From: Archilochus colubris
Taxonomy: Eukaryota > Chordata > Aves > Apodiformes > Trochilidae
Direction: 5' to 3'
Length of the DNA stretch: 64,000 nucleotides
NCBI GenBank assembly: GCA_023079485.1
Contig: CM041084.1
Location: 70,899,709-70,963,708 of the forward strand
Positions 52,101 to 64,000 of the stretch are shown here, piece by piece. A program made the position numbers and the translations under genes. Position 1 is the stretch's first letter. Each line of letters starts with the position of its first letter. Below the pieces are notes generated by a model. It was not told the DNA's origin and made no database searches. It saw only the letters and a program-made list of their open reading frames with translations.

Positions 52101-55100
52101 TGTCCTATATTCAGTGTGGATTAGACAATTCTGCCACGGAGTGCAGTTTGGCTTGAAACCATCTTTTTTGCTGCATGCCAATTTCAGAATTCAACAATCA
52201 TGTTAAAAGTGGAAAATGACTATTACTGATTAGAAAATGCAGAATTATCTTTCCTCCCTGCTCAGCTGAGTTACCTCTTCATGAACTCTGTCCCTAGCAA
52301 ATGCAGAGCTGCAGACCACCTCTTGCCATTTCCGCTTCTTCATTAGTATTGAGTGGCCTGTCCATATAACCTGACATCTGTCCAGCTGTGCTTTCCACAC
52401 ACTCAGCTAGAAGGCTAAATTCATTACATCAGGGACAGCAGTGGTATTTAGGTTTGACTTACTGATCTCTGATGCTATTACTGTAATGTTGTGCCACAGC
52501 AGTGTTTCCCGGTCAAGGGGTTTTGAAGTAAAGATCGAACCATTTCCTGAATTGATGTTGAATACTCTGTCCATATCAGTGTGTCGATCTACAGAGTACC
52601 TGCGAATACAGAGATAGGAGTTAGGAAAATGCTTTCCTTTTAATTTCTATGTTCTTAAACCATTTTCTAAGATAAGACATCAAACAGCTAGTAAATGGGG
52701 TCGCCTTTTGTTTTCAGCGCAGGCTTCGGAGTCTTTTTATATTCACACAAAGAGCTTGTTCGGAGAGTCTGCATAATGACACGTTGGAGGTTTGATTTAG
52801 AAGGTGGAGCACTGTCACTGAATAAATGAGTTCCTGTAGAATTTACATACCTCTGAGAACCATCAAAGCTTTGATTTTAGTGAGAAATGTGAAGTCTGTG
52901 TCCTGAAAGATATGACATTTATTTTAAAGCTGAGTTGGTTTTGCCATTAGAAAAACCTCTTTTTATGGTCTGATATCTCAACTGTTCCAAACAATTTCTT
53001 ACATAATATTTTAAAGTTGGGGTGCATTCTTGCCTTTCAGTTCCCAGTGTTTAAATAGACTTCCCCTCCCAAACAAGTAATCAGGAAACAGGTATGCTAT
53101 TTTAAGGTTTGTATCATGTAAAGATCTGCTTTAAATCATTAAAACTAGCATGATCAGCCCTGCTTGGTAGCATTCATTTTTACATCTAGATACTACCAAG
53201 TTCTAGAGGAACTCAGAGTCAAAATACAGATTTCAATCTGATCTTTCACTTTTCCTGCTGAACTGAATCCAACTTTTAAAAGTAGAACTATCCAGTCCAG
53301 GGGAGAGGGTGCTACCCCCACCCTGGTCCAAATGCTGGGACTTGGTTTCTTGCATAAATTACAGAGGTTCTGCTCTTGTTTTAAGCCCAGATGTGTGCTG
53401 ATGTAAAATTCAGGGCAGGGCCTTAGGAAGCCTAGTGTGCTCTCTTGGTCTTCTTGCAGGCCACATCGAGGGAGACAAGGCAGCTACTGCTGTCCCTTGT
53501 GTCCAGGCAAGAACCAGGATATGGATGAGCAGGTATTCAGTCAGATGAAAACTGGGCCAGGAGAATGACTGACAGGATTTCAGAGAATGTAGAGCCTGAA
53601 GAAAACAAAAGTTTCCATTCCCTGCCCTGCCTAGGGAGCAGCTGTATGACATGTCCCTTATTATGCACAGGTTTCCCACTGACTGTGCAGTGTCTCTTAA
53701 CTTTTCAGAAAGATATTGCATGGAAGGAGGGAAGAGATTAGTTCAGTTGAAATATCCAATTCTGACAAAGTTTTAAAATAACTAACCTCCTAATTTTCTT
53801 GTAAGTGCATTGTTTTTTCTTCCTTGCAAGTAAATAGATGGGATACAATATCCACAACAAATTAGATCGGTCTTATTCTACAATGACAATTTTAGTGTAG
53901 CCTACTATCTTAAACAAAACTGTAGCAATTATTAATTCTTTGCACTAGCCTGTTTTTCCATCCCTGAATTCAATTCCTATGGCAACAATCAAATGAGATT
54001 AAAAAAAACTCACAAAAAAACTAAATTCCTTTGGTAGGACTTGCGTAGACACACCTTGCTAGTTTGTCAGGTGTTGATTTAGTTTTTTCTTATTTGCTGT
54101 CATCTGACTAGCAGTACCTCACTTGACTGTACTGTCAGCTGTGGTGTCACTAACCTGGCTCCTTTATGCAACACTATAATGTTATCATCAGCTTACACAG
54201 AGTATGTGAGGAGGTTTGTAATAGGCAGTGCTGACTGACAGGACAGCTCCAGCAAGCTGTGTTGCTTTGTCCAAATCTAAATAGTGCGTGTGAATTTGTT
54301 GATGTAGCTGAAACATTTGATGGAAACAAATTATATTATAATTTGGCTCTCTTATATTTTGACAGAGTATGTATTTGATATGGTAAACATTTCATTTTAA
54401 CTTTCATTCATTCAGGCTTTTATATGATATTATGTTGGTATTTCGTGAATTCAATTATTTTTTCAGATATTCTGCAATCCATTTCCATATCTTTCAGCTG
54501 AAATACTTTGGTATTTCCATTTTGCTCTAAGTCTAGATTTTGCATTCCTATTTGAAATATCAGGATTTTCCATACATTAGCTGTTCCAGCCAACAGTAAT
54601 TGTATGTTTCAGGCTCTTATACAGTAAGATATTTAAGTAAGCAGCTGGCTTTAGGCATGAATTTTCCATTTGTTGTTTTTTTTTTCCTTCAGTTATGATT
54701 TCACTCATTCTTCATGTTATGAATTGACTTAAAATATCTTAATGCCTCAGCATATTTTAATACCTTGGCATATAGTAATCACTATCTTTCCTTTGTAAGA
54801 GTCCCCAAATTCAATCTGTGAAAAAGTATCTGGAAGAAATAATAATAAAAAAAAGAAATATATTTGTCTGTGCTTTCTAAGGTTACCAGAACTGCAACAT
54901 TGAGGACTGCTTCTTAAAGATATTAAATATGTTAAAATTTAAAGTCCTTTTAAAACCATGTGTTTGTTCAGTCATTTGTGCAGTGGAAAGTTAAATCACA
55001 AAAAAAAAAACCAACCAAAAAAAAACCAGCCAGAGAGCAGCTTCTTAATGAAATGTTAATTTTATTACTTCATATCCAAAAGAAAATACATACAAGGTCA

Positions 55101-58100
55101 ATGAAGTTAAAGTATATTCTAATTATACCATTAACCCTGGTCTAGAAGGATGATTTTAATAAGCTAGACTGTCACTTCTCTTTCTTGGTTTGTATAAACC
55201 AGTCTCTTTTGATCAAGGACTGCTAATTATGTTGAATTAGTGGTGATTCTGACTTATGGATTATAACCTAGAAAGAATGAAGTAGACAATATTAAACTCA
55301 TTTTGCATTTATTTAATAAAATTACTGTTGTGTATTTGTCAGATATCAGGAGTTCATCACTTTCAAACACTGAGGAATTGACAAGCTAGGAAGTTAAAAC
55401 GTATCTATGTAAATTCCAGTCTCTCCTTGTACATAGCAGGAAGAACAGTAGGGTGAAAGAAAGAATCTAAGACATGCAAATATGTTGTCAGTAAAATACA
55501 CAAACAAAATTAAGTCTTACATTTGTTTGTAGATCATTTTCATCTGGGATACTTTAGTAAATCAAATCACAGCAGGGAAACAGTTCCAGTGACTGATGAA
55601 CTTCATTATGCCTCTGAGGAGTTACTACAGCAAAAAAACTCAACTAGCAATTTAAAAAGATCTGATGTACAACACAGCAGTGCTAGTTGCAGCATTATCT
55701 TTTTCAGTTCATAATACTTCTGCTTAGTCAAACACAAGCAGAATGCAAAACTTTTTTTTTTTTTTATAACACAGCTGGACAGTGGAGTGTTAAGAATGAG
55801 TGTATTAATGTCACTAGGCATGGATGCATACTCAAATACAGTCAAACATCTATTGTTTTGTTTTGGTTTTTTTGTATTTTTTAATGTCATGTCACAGCAA
55901 AGCTTATTTATAAGGGTTGGACTGGTGAAATGTAGCTCTGTCAACACACAGGTCACAAATGATTATGCAGTCTTACAGCCAGGGCAGATATCTGCTTCAT
56001 ATTTTGCTAGTGCTTCATTGTCTCCTGATGCTCAGCAGCTTGCTTTCTAATGTAACCACAAGTCAGGAAGATTTGTGGGTCAGGAAGGAATATGTTTGTG
56101 AATTTTTCATAAAGCATTTTCATAATGATATTGTGAAGGTTTCCTTTAATGGAAGATCAAAGGGACTTTCATCTAACAGAGTTAGGGCTCAGTTTGTTTA
56201 AAAAGAGAAATCTTCACACAGGAGAAAATGGAAGGTTTTCATTGTAGTATCAAGTGTCTAAAGATTTTATTTTTAACCATCAAGAAAAATTGATGAGCAA
56301 GTGACAAGTCATATATATACAGTCTAATTGCATCTTCCCTGAAGCTCAGAGTGAAAATCAGATTTAGTATCTCTATTGCATGATGAAAAAAAAAAAAATC
56401 ACCCTGTCAAAAAGATGCAGACTCAACCCACAGCCCTAAATTCTAGGAGAAACCCAAGATATTAGCACCATAAAATTACATTATTGCAAGCTAACAAGTC
56501 TCAGACTACTGCTGATTTCCTTCTCTTACTGTCTTTCATGTTTCCTCTCCTATGTTTATTTCTGTTACTCTAACCTCTTCCTAATTTTGTTTTTTCTTCT
56601 GCATTCACCTTGTTTTTTGCATGTTATTAGAGATAAAGGAGACAATTTTTCTGATAAATTTTGCTCAAAAGTTATCTGATACTTTAATGTGCAAAGTACC
56701 TATACTATATTAAGCAACCTTTGAAAGATAGGTAAGTTTTAGCACATGCATTCAAATAATAAAAAAGAGCCAGTAGGCAGGACTCAACAATGAACACCAT
56801 AATCCCTATCCACTGTAAATCTCTTACAATTAGGAGCTGGTGCTGCTGTGAAATGCAAATGATTGTGGCTGTCACCACAGGGAAGTACAGGGAAGCAGGG
56901 AACTACTACCCTCACTCTCCAGTGCCATTAGATATATAAAAAAAGCAAATTCATATGAAGACTGCAAGGGGCCTGCCTGGGTGTCAGCTCAATCAATTTT
57001 TTAATCTTTCTAGCATGCCCATGAAGCCATGCTATAGAAGGTGTTCATTCTATCCCTGGGCTTCATCAAAGTCAGCAGTTGCTCCTTATGTTACTGTGCT
57101 CTGCTAGTCCAAAATTCCCTATCGTTGTTACACATTGTGACATGAAGGAAAGCAACCATAATTAAAAAAAAGAAGGCTTAGTCTTGACCAAGAGTTATGT
57201 GCCTGCAGACTGAAGATAGAGAGGATTTCTGCCAGTGGTGTTTTAGTTTCTTCATCTAGGAAATGAAGATGATACAATATTTACCCCTCTCGCAAGGCAA
57301 ACTAAGAACTTAGAAGATAGTCATGCCTCATGAACATTGTCAGATATCTTAAGGAAAGACAGTTGTTTGCAGAAGTGCAGAGTTTTGATGGACTGGATTT
57401 TGATTAAACCTGAGTTGTTCTATTTTGATCTTAAGACTACTGCTGCATTTCCAAGTTGTCCAAGTCAGAGACATGCTGAAAACTGACATGGACTTAATAT
57501 TGCTGCATTTTTTGTTTACTCCTCTTACTGTCTTGTCATTAAAAATGAACTTTAATTGTAGCATGCAACTAATTAAAAGTTCTTTTATCCTCTACCCAGT
57601 ATGATTTAGGAGCTCCAGTATGTTTTCATATGTACTGAACCTATGTACTTGTTAATTTCCAAAAAATGAAGGCTTAGGTGTAACTACTCTGAACTTAATA
57701 CTTCCTGTAAGACTAGTTTATTGAGTCACGGCAAGAGTAACTTAGAGTTTGTCAGACTGATTCTTATCTTACTAACCTTACACTGATACAAGTGAGATCA
57801 ATCTGTGTGTGCACACGAGCTGCTTTGAAGCTGTTATAATAATAATTATTATTATTGTTATTATTTTTAAGTTACTATTGGCAGGTTATAGAAGGTAAAT
57901 ATGACTTCTGTTAAGCATGTCAGATGGGAGAAGAAAGTGATGGGTGTGCTGAATCACACACACACACAACCAACATATAGCCAAGAGGATACACTGTGCT
58001 GCACTGGAAAATGTTAAAGGTGGAAGAAGGACACTAACATCTTCTTACTGCTCTGTTTGCAGTAAAATCTTCCATGGCAAAAATAACCACGTGCAATTGT

Positions 58101-61100
58101 CACTGAAGAGGATAGGATGTAATTCAAGATGCAAGAGCCATGCAGACAATCACACATACATAGATATGCTCAAGTGAGAGAAATCATTTGCTATCTACAT
58201 TATTCCATATTTAAGTATACGTGAACAATCTTGTTGTTAAAAGTGGGTTTTTTGTGTGTATTCTGACATGCAAAAAACAAAATTAAAGATGTAAAAAATG
58301 TACACACAAGCGTAAATAATCTATGCTTACTTGACAGGGTTCTTTGCAGCATCTGGATCCTGAGCAGTTACTGTTCCTATTACACTGTTTATTGGAACAT
58401 CTTCTTTCACTTCCATTATATATGCTGGTCTGCTGAACACAGGGGGTTCATCTACATCCTCCACCTGAATTCTGACTGTAGCTGAGTCCTTGAATGGCCC
58501 CAGGTAGAGAAATCGAGGGTCCACATGAGTATTGGTAGCTTCCACTTTCAGGATATATAGGTTTTTATTTTCAAAGTCCAGTGCCTGGGAAGAGGAAAAA
58601 AACCCAAAAGTTTGAGAGGTCTATTGAGATCGCTGTAGCTTGCAGCCAGATGGTCCATATGAACAGGGGGGTGTCAAGGAGAGGTCTGTGCTAGCTAACA
58701 GGAGCCTAAACTGCAATTAAAATGCCAGCAGACAGGAGAGAAACACAACTTTATGTCACTGATGATGCATTAAGAAAAAAAACACCTTTTCAAGAATTCT
58801 ATTCCTGGAACTCCTAAAAACCAATTAATCTTGCCTTCTCAAATAACCTTAACTCTTCATTCTTTGTATTCTATAATTTTTGGCAATTGCTGGTTTCTTG
58901 ACTATGCCTTACCCCTAAGCACCACACATTAAAGAGGGGAAAATTTTCAGTGAGCTGCTTGTAAAAATATTGGCACTCCATCACTGAAAGGAAACACCAT
59001 GACACTTGGTGTCTGGATATCCAGGAGCAGCCACCAAGAAAAACATGATTTTGTGATAGGCTATGACTATATCACATGTTGTCAAAAGTATGAAGAAGCA
59101 GCATTTAGTGACTCTCTTCCAGAACTTAGAGAAATGTGGGGAAGAGAGTAGTTGCCCCGTTTTTCTATTATGTTGTGGAAGATTCACAGCTTTTGTCACC
59201 AACAGACAGAAATGCAAACAGAGTTAGACTGATATCATAATTAGCCCCTGGAAGGCAACTCTTAAAAAACAAGTAATGACAGGTGTCTTAGTGACATCAA
59301 CAAGCACTGCATGTTTGGAAAATCTACACAATGTCTATCTAGTGTTGACTGAACTTGAACTGATAGAGAATGATATCTGTAACCTTATCAAGCTTGCCTG
59401 ATAACCCACTGTAAACAACATTTGCCAAACCATTTCTGACAGCCAATGTGCAACCTAGTAGATGATGTCCACTGCAATCCAGCGAGGTGCTGTGATTCTT
59501 TTTTTTTTTTCTAAAGCAAAAAGGCTGCTGCTGGATTCATTACATATTCTCAAAATGTGAATTAAAAAGTAATTGTCTATGAACTTTAATACATTAGAGC
59601 TATGCAACACAGCATCTTCTGATAGCACAAAATAGGCAATGTGATACTGATTATTTATATGGTCTTATGACCTTTCTAGTGAATGAACAAACACTGTAGG
59701 TATCTCAGGGACAAAATCACTGTTGGATGGTGCTTCCTTGAGTTATTCTGTGATTATGTTCAGACTGCAGAATTTTTTTCTCAGCCTTGTTATCACTCCA
59801 TAGATTATTTATTCAGATCCCTCAAAGTACGTGCATTGGTTTAGCAACACCACATGTTGCACTGAAAATGGGAAAAACACATTTGTGCAACATAAAGTTT
59901 TGACTGGCATTTCACAGGCTGGGATTAAGCATGTTAAAAAGTGCACCTTTTTGACTGTTATAATTCCTTCCTGTGTGTCCTTGTCTGTCGTAATTCCAAA
60001 CATGTCATATCCATCCCCCTCCGTGATACTGTATTCAATCTCTGCGTTTTCATCCACATCAGCATCATTAGCTTTTATCCTGCCAACTGGTGAGGCAGGT
60101 GGTGTAGACTCAGGAGCTCTGAATTGATATGTGCCTACAGCAGACAGAGAAGGAAATCTGGTCAGTCTCATGGTATTTTGGACACCATGTCCAAGCCCAC
60201 TATCCATGCTGAGAATGTACAGATGAGCTACTGAGCTACTGTGTCTTCAGGACTTCCTGGGGCAACAGTCTTCAGCTTCTACCTTACTTTCGCGGGGATT
60301 AAACATAACTTATTTTTTTATCTCTTTTCTAGCATGAAGAATGGGCATTTTGTTTTCCTAGATACATGTATCTTTAGCAAAATGTGTCCCTTTCTAGACA
60401 TTACCAGGGTCTCTGTCGAACATATCAAAATTATATATGAAAAATATCCCGGGGCCAAAAGACAAATATTAATAGCTGCCAAAGGCCAAGGCAGCTTAAT
60501 AACACTAAAAACAAATTCAGCCCAAATGCCTGTTAATAATGTGCTACATTGAATTATCTGAAGAAACTACTTGGGGACTGTTGGCGTTATGAAGCTGTAT
60601 CTTTGGCTTTTAGATTGAAGACACTTATGTCCAGAGATGTATAATTAACTCATTAGAGTCAAAGTGCTACATTCTTTCTTAAGTTGGTCTAATTTAAATG
60701 GAAACACTTTCCCCACAGCTAAGAACAGACTTTGAACTTAAATGACAAGTTGCTTCCAATAACTTTCCCAGTGACTTAACTGCCAAAGCTTGCTGATTTG
60801 CCTGATAGTATCTGCAATTATTTTCTCTAACAGATGCACTTGACTTTGACACAGACTGACACTGTGATACACACACATCATGCACAGAGTACTGGTTAAA
60901 CAAAGCAGGAAAGAAGATGGCATAGGGCAGAAAAGAAAGAAAGGAAGGAAGGAAAGAGAGAGAAGTGGATGAACACTGAATCACTTATGGCCATGAATGG
61001 TCATTAATAGGAATTACTTCCTAAGAGATCTGGCTCAAGTGATTCCCTTAAATATCACACAGATATCTACCAAATTGTTCAAGACAGGGGAAGGAAAATA

Positions 61101-63999
61101 GCCAGAAATATCTGTCTTTGTTTCTGTATGCAAAACACACAGAAAAATCTACAGAAGCACATGCTTCTTGGGTATAGGTATTCATTTTAATAGAATTTCT
61201 CCTGGGATCATTTTATGCGATTAATTACGTTTCAAAACTTAAATATGTTAGACTGGAATAGGTATCTTAAAATGCAGTCAAACACAAGGTCTATTAGACA
61301 TAGTATTGATCAAGAAATACATATTATATCAGTCAAACCATTTAATAAGTAAGAAAAACAATGCTTCTGTACATTAATTCACTTCTCAGACTATCTACTG
61401 CATCTGGAATAAAAATATTAAAGATTTGTATCCCAGTTAATTGCAATTAACCATAGCAAGCATATTGCTTGCTTTTTTCTTTCTTAAAGGGAGCCTGATA
61501 CTCAGTAAGTTCGTGACACTAGAAAAAAATAACTGAGGTGAAAAAACCCACTATTTTTATCCCTTTTAGTGTGAAGACACAGAATGCAAATATTCCATAC
61601 TCTGGGGGAAGCGAGGAGGGTTGTCGTTTACGTCAGTCAATGTGATGTTCACGGTGGTGGTTCCTGACAATCCTCCCATCTGGCCTCCCATGTCCTTAGC
61701 CTGGATGACCACTTGGTACTGCTCTCTATTTTCACGGTCCATGTTCAGCAAAGCAGTTTTAATAATGCCTGAAAACATGAAAATTAAACAGTTTACAAGT
61801 AAGGTACTGACTTTAACGGAAATTCTTACAAAAAAACCCTCCATGGCCTAAAGAACAAAACAATCTTTGAGTAATAAGTAAACTTTGCCCAGGACAAATA
61901 TTTCCTGTTATGAGATGGCATGTTGAATTACAGAGTTGTTACAGGCTACCTCAAGCTGCTGCCTATGTGACAGACATAATATCGGTGGCATTCCCAGAAA
62001 GCTGTTCTACCTATTTTTGAGCAGTCTTATTCTACATAGCTATTAGCCCCTTTCAGTTTAATGCTAAAGTCTCCCACTGAGAAAGGGACTTTTGTTCATT
62101 ATAATGTGCTCCACATTTTCTCTACTTTTCCTTTTTTATTTTCACAGATGTGTCAAAAAAACCCCAAAAGCTAACTTCAGCAAGACATCATTAAGGGGGC
62201 AGTACAAAAACATTCAATGGGAGAAGAGAAATTAATTAAGAAAATTATGAGCATCCAAGCATGCCCAATACATATATTTCTATTTCTACAATGATTGAAA
62301 TGATTTTGCCAATCACTTCCCTTTTCAAAGCCACAAATAACAGTTATGAGACCAATTCCTATTGAAATTTAAAGATTCAAATTTACCGTGAAGAAAAAGG
62401 TTTGCATTCTGGTCTCTTCAGGCTAAAAGATAACTCTTTTGTAGGCAAAATGGGTGAAATTCAGGTAGCAAAATCACTGACAAAATACACAGCAGCTTTG
62501 ACAGAGACTTATTTCACTCTGGGAGTTTTGCAATTGATTTCCATAGCAGAAAGATCAAGCCTGTGGCTTACCTTTCTTCCTCTCTGTGCTCCCTACAACC
62601 CTCTTGCTAAAAGATTATTACTGGTCAACTTCCAGCTACATCATCCTCATAACTCTAGACAGAAGAACACATAGTGTACTGTCCAAGTCAGAATGAGTGA
62701 AAAAATTCCAGCCTGTAGTATCTCATACCTTATGCTCAAAGGGCTACTCCCTTCGATCTTAGCTCTCCCTCTCTTTAGAATCATGTATATTTTTCTTATG
62801 TACATGTTTTCCTTTGAGATATCTAATCTCTCCCTTCTTTTCCCCGCCTGAGTCTCCAAGATTTATTTAAGAAACAATGGTAAAACCTGATTAATTGTTT
62901 GGGATAATGAATTTCTTTCCTGTAAGGATACAGAGGTCTACCAATTTCTCTAGCTTCCAGCTAATATCCAGGGATAATATGGAGTTTCTTATCATAGAAT
63001 GTTAGGTTGGAAGGGACCTAAAGGATCATCAGGTCCAACGATTCTAATACTACTGTTTATATGAGATGTCTCAGCACCTGGTTCTTGAGATCCTCTGTTT
63101 CTTGTTGGAGAAGTTTGTTATATATCCTGAGAAAAGACTATCCCTGTAGTCAGATAGTCAATGGTATAGAAGACTCAGTCAGCAAGAATTCATATGTTTT
63201 ACATGCACAGGTTCCAAAGCTATCTGTTAGTCAGCCCATAAAACATTCCAGTCACTGTCTATAATTTAAACATCTTCCAAAAACAGAACTCAGAAGTTTA
63301 GGATTCTATTTGTGATCTTCTAGCATAGCGCAATAGCCAATTTTACCTCTTCTATCATTATTCTTAATTAAGATTTCTTACACAAAATTAGCATTAAAAT
63401 GATATGTTACAGATGTACAGAAATGATAATTACTTTAAACAGGTTTTGAAGAAGAAGAAGGAGAGAAAAAAACCTCACCACCCTCCTGAATAAATCCTCA
63501 GTCTTAATTTAGCCATTATGAAGATCTATGAGGTTTAAGCACTTTTTTTCCACACCCACCTCTTTCTCTTTTTCTTCTAAAAGCCAACCTATTTGGTGTA
63601 ATTTAAGCATTCATGGCAGTATCTGTACCCACTGCTTGTTGAAAATGATTGAAAACTGGTTCACATCCAGTACTAATTGTATTTATTAGACTGTGCTGGT
63701 GAGATTAAAACAATGTAGGTGTCATGTTTACAGATATATAGCTCTATTAAGTTTGTCAGATTTTGCACTGAATAAAATGCAATCTCTTTGAAGTTTTTGT
63801 CTAATATGTCCTATCTTGGCTTAGCATGTCATTTTGAATTATAGATGTTGTCACAAAATGACAGATAAGGTCTCCTGACCTGTCTCAGATTCAACAGAGA
63901 AATATGGTTGTCCCTGGAGAATGCTGTAGACAACTTTGGCACTGTTCCCATATGTAGGATCATCAGCATCAGTTGCGGTGACTTGCACAACAAAGGTAC
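42684..63999 (-). CDS. CDH6: CDH6, cadherin-6 (type II classical cadherin; 9 coding exons, N-terminal part outside window)
   Basis: Cadherin-6 is a single-pass membrane protein that mediates calcium-dependent cell adhesion and binds catenins through its tail. The nine exons total 1850 coding bases (615 residues plus stop) in one unbroken frame. They cover the second half of extracellular repeat EC2, then EC3, EC4, EC5, the membrane segment and the full cytoplasmic tail. Calcium-binding linker motifs are visible as DVNDNPP (EC2/EC3), DVDEPP (EC3/EC4) and DVNDNAPEF (EC4/EC5). Exon lengths 120-168-188-254-137-122-118-252 are the standard set of type II cadherins. Against CDH9, CDH10 or CDH12, the tail wording (ending DSDKDS) and the position next to DROSHA favour CDH6. 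The signal peptide, prodomain, EC1 with its Trp pair and the first half of EC2 lie to the right. Confidence 0.94.
43175..46752 (-). other. CDH6: CDH6 last intron
   Basis: This 3.6-kb intron splits the transmembrane helix. It holds no recognised repeat. It contains a direct repeat with homeodomain-like cores at 45484-45539 (separate entry). Confidence 0.85.
45484..45539. promoter_or_regulatory. Candidate regulatory cluster: 12-base direct repeat with TAAT/ATTA cores
   Basis: AATTGACATAAA occurs exactly at 45484-45495 and 45528-45539. Between and beside the copies lie CAATTA, CAATTG and, further right, TTAATG and TTAATGAG. These are homeodomain-type cores. No binding data are available and the call is inference only. 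Confidence 0.3.
46753..47004 (-). CDS. CDH6: CDH6 exon, 252 bases: EC5 end and start of membrane segment
   Basis: It starts (D)[19 protein letters not shown] and carries the EC5 cysteines in VRVCACDH-like wording (here [15 protein letters not shown]), then [17 protein letters not shown], the beginning of the transmembrane helix. The donor is GTGAGT. The frame continues into the last exon at a Val codon. Confidence 0.96.
47091..47208 (-). CDS. CDH6: CDH6 exon, 118 bases: EC5, first part
   Basis: The acceptor TTGTTTCAG precedes [20 protein letters not shown], then [22 protein letters not shown] is a calcium motif, and SNFT is a possible glycosylation site. The donor is GTGAAT. Only 86 bases separate this exon from the next. 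Confidence 0.95.
48001..48122 (-). CDS. CDH6: CDH6 exon, 122 bases: EC4/EC5 linker
   Basis: The acceptor TGTTTCAG precedes (N)[19 protein letters not shown], then [30 protein letters not shown] is the canonical inter-repeat calcium motif. The donor is GTGTGT. Confidence 0.95.
52463..52599 (-). CDS. CDH6: CDH6 exon, 137 bases: EC4
   Basis: The acceptor ATTCGCAG precedes (K)[19 protein letters not shown], then [24 protein letters not shown] supplies calcium ligands, and HNIT is a possible glycosylation site. The donor is GTAAGT. It is isolated by introns of 5.7 kb upstream and 4.3 kb downstream. Confidence 0.95.
57205..57310 (+). repeat. Ancient MIR/L2-type relic
   Basis: AGTTTCTTCATCTAGGAAAT, then GAAGATGATACAATATTTAC and CCCTCTCGCAAGG correspond to the well-known TTTCCTCATCTGTAAAATGG ... 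CCTACCTCACAGG wording of L2/MIR 3' parts. The copy is diverged. The family is assigned by eye only. Confidence 0.55.
57835..57868. repeat. (AAT/ATT)n low-complexity repeat
   Basis: ATAATAATAATTATTATTAT followed by TGTTATTATTTTT. It is a trinucleotide-type repeat with a self-complementary centre. Confidence 0.85.
58331..58584 (-). CDS. CDH6: CDH6 exon, 254 bases: end of EC3 and start of EC4
   Basis: The acceptor TCTTCCCAG precedes [18 protein letters not shown], then [15 protein letters not shown], the linker [10 protein letters not shown] and EC4 strands up to [13 protein letters not shown]. The donor is GTAAGC. The FLYLGPFKD segment is characteristic of type II cadherins. Confidence 0.95.
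59947..60134 (-). CDS. CDH6: CDH6 exon, 188 bases: first half of EC3
   Basis: The acceptor CTGTAG precedes (S)[36 protein letters not shown], then ...[20 protein letters not shown]. The [13 protein letters not shown] stretch is a typical calcium-binding loop. The donor GTGCAC is weak, but the length, phase and protein sequence leave no doubt about the boundary. Confidence 0.95.
60930..60964. repeat. Purine-rich GGAA/GAAA tract
   Basis: GAAAAGAAAGAAAGGAAGGA followed by AGGAAAGAGAGAGAAG: about 35 consecutive purines, in an intron of CDH6. Confidence 0.85.
61601..61768 (-). CDS. CDH6: CDH6 exon, 168 bases: end of EC2 and EC2/EC3 linker
   Basis: The acceptor TGTTTTCAG precedes (G)[40 protein letters not shown] and [18 protein letters not shown] and DVNDN are calcium ligands, and VNIT is a possible N-glycosylation site. 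The donor is GTATGG. The length matches the family exactly. Confidence 0.95.
62991..63050 (-). repeat. CR1 3'-end fragment
   Basis: ATCATAGAATGTTAGGTTGG, then AAGGGACCTAAAGGATCATC and AGGTCCAACGATTC is the extreme 3' end of a CR1 element in reverse orientation, well preserved over about 60 bases. Homology fades to the right. This is a very short, dead copy. Confidence 0.88.
63880..63999 (-). CDS. CDH6: CDH6 exon, 120 bases: second half of EC2
   Basis: It encodes (G)[19 protein letters not shown] and then [19 protein letters not shown]. The [10 protein letters not shown] motif is a calcium-binding site of EC2. The exon ends at donor GTCAGG, a weak variant of the consensus. Base 64000 is C, the G of the acceptor AG on the minus strand, so the exon appears complete at exactly 120 bases. 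Confidence 0.93.
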
Positions 64000-64000
64000 C

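Larger units (their letters stand above)
47005..58330 (-). other. CDH6: CDH6 introns between the 118/252, 122/118, 137/122 and 254/137 exons
   Basis: The introns are 47005-47090 (86 bases), 47209-48000, 48123-52462 and 52600-58330. They contain a MIR/L2-type relic near 57205-57310, an AAT/ATT repeat at 57835-57868 and a short CA repeat at 57956-57968. A-rich runs occur near 54999-55027 and T runs near 55751. No other gene was seen on either strand. Confidence 0.8.
58585..63879 (-). other. CDH6: CDH6 introns in the EC2-EC3 part
   Basis: The introns are 58585-59946, 60135-61600 and 61769-63879. They contain a purine-rich GGAA tract at 60930-60964 and a short CR1 fragment at 62991-63050. Nothing else was recognised. 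Confidence 0.8.

Noticed and set aside
1..64000. tRNA, rRNA, CRISPR, bacterial operons or phage-like modules
   Set aside because: No such structure was found. Gene architecture is vertebrate throughout.

Overview
This is a vertebrate nuclear genomic window, almost certainly from a bird. Two split genes have near-complete identity to known vertebrate proteins, all introns are GT-AG, and the main recognisable repeats are CR1 LINEs, the dominant retroelement of avian genomes. No prokaryotic features (operons, ribosome binding sites, CRISPR) are present. The species cannot be fixed from the sequence alone.

Layout. (1) From 1 to about 15,020, plus strand: the 3' end of DROSHA, the nuclear RNase III of the Microprocessor. 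Eight coding exons lie between 2194 and 14712. They encode the last 287 residues: the second RNase III domain (RIIIDb), the double-stranded RNA-binding domain and the basic/acidic tail, followed by a short 3' UTR with a polyadenylation signal at 14998. (2) From about 15,020 to 42,683: roughly 28 kb between genes, with no convincing protein gene. It holds microsatellites, three perfect short hairpins, a MIR/L2-type relic, a retroelement or LTR-like block with a TATA-like box and an AATAAA, and the unmapped 3' UTR of the next gene. (3) From 42,684 to the right edge, minus strand: nine coding exons of a type II cadherin, CDH6. They run from the middle of extracellular cadherin repeat 2 through the membrane segment to the C-terminus. 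Exon sizes are 120, 168, 188, 254, 137, 122, 118, 252 and 491 coding bases, and the reading frame is unbroken. The two genes face each other tail to tail, matching the DROSHA/CDH6 neighbourhood of human chromosome 5p (known synteny, from memory).

The two genes have unrelated jobs: primary microRNA cleavage in the nucleus, and calcium-dependent cell adhesion at the plasma membrane. Nothing in the window suggests they work together. Both look intact over the part that is visible.

The most unusual structure is in a DROSHA intron. A 5'-truncated CR1 at 6129-7353 is flanked by an exact 8-base target-site duplication and is split by a 226-base non-CR1 segment. That segment is a roughly 90% identical copy of sequence 1.5 kb upstream (5345-5570). 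I found no new biological system. The best leads are that local copy, the promoter-like retroelement block antisense to the CDH6 3' end, the three intergenic hairpins and a homeodomain-type direct repeat in a CDH6 intron.
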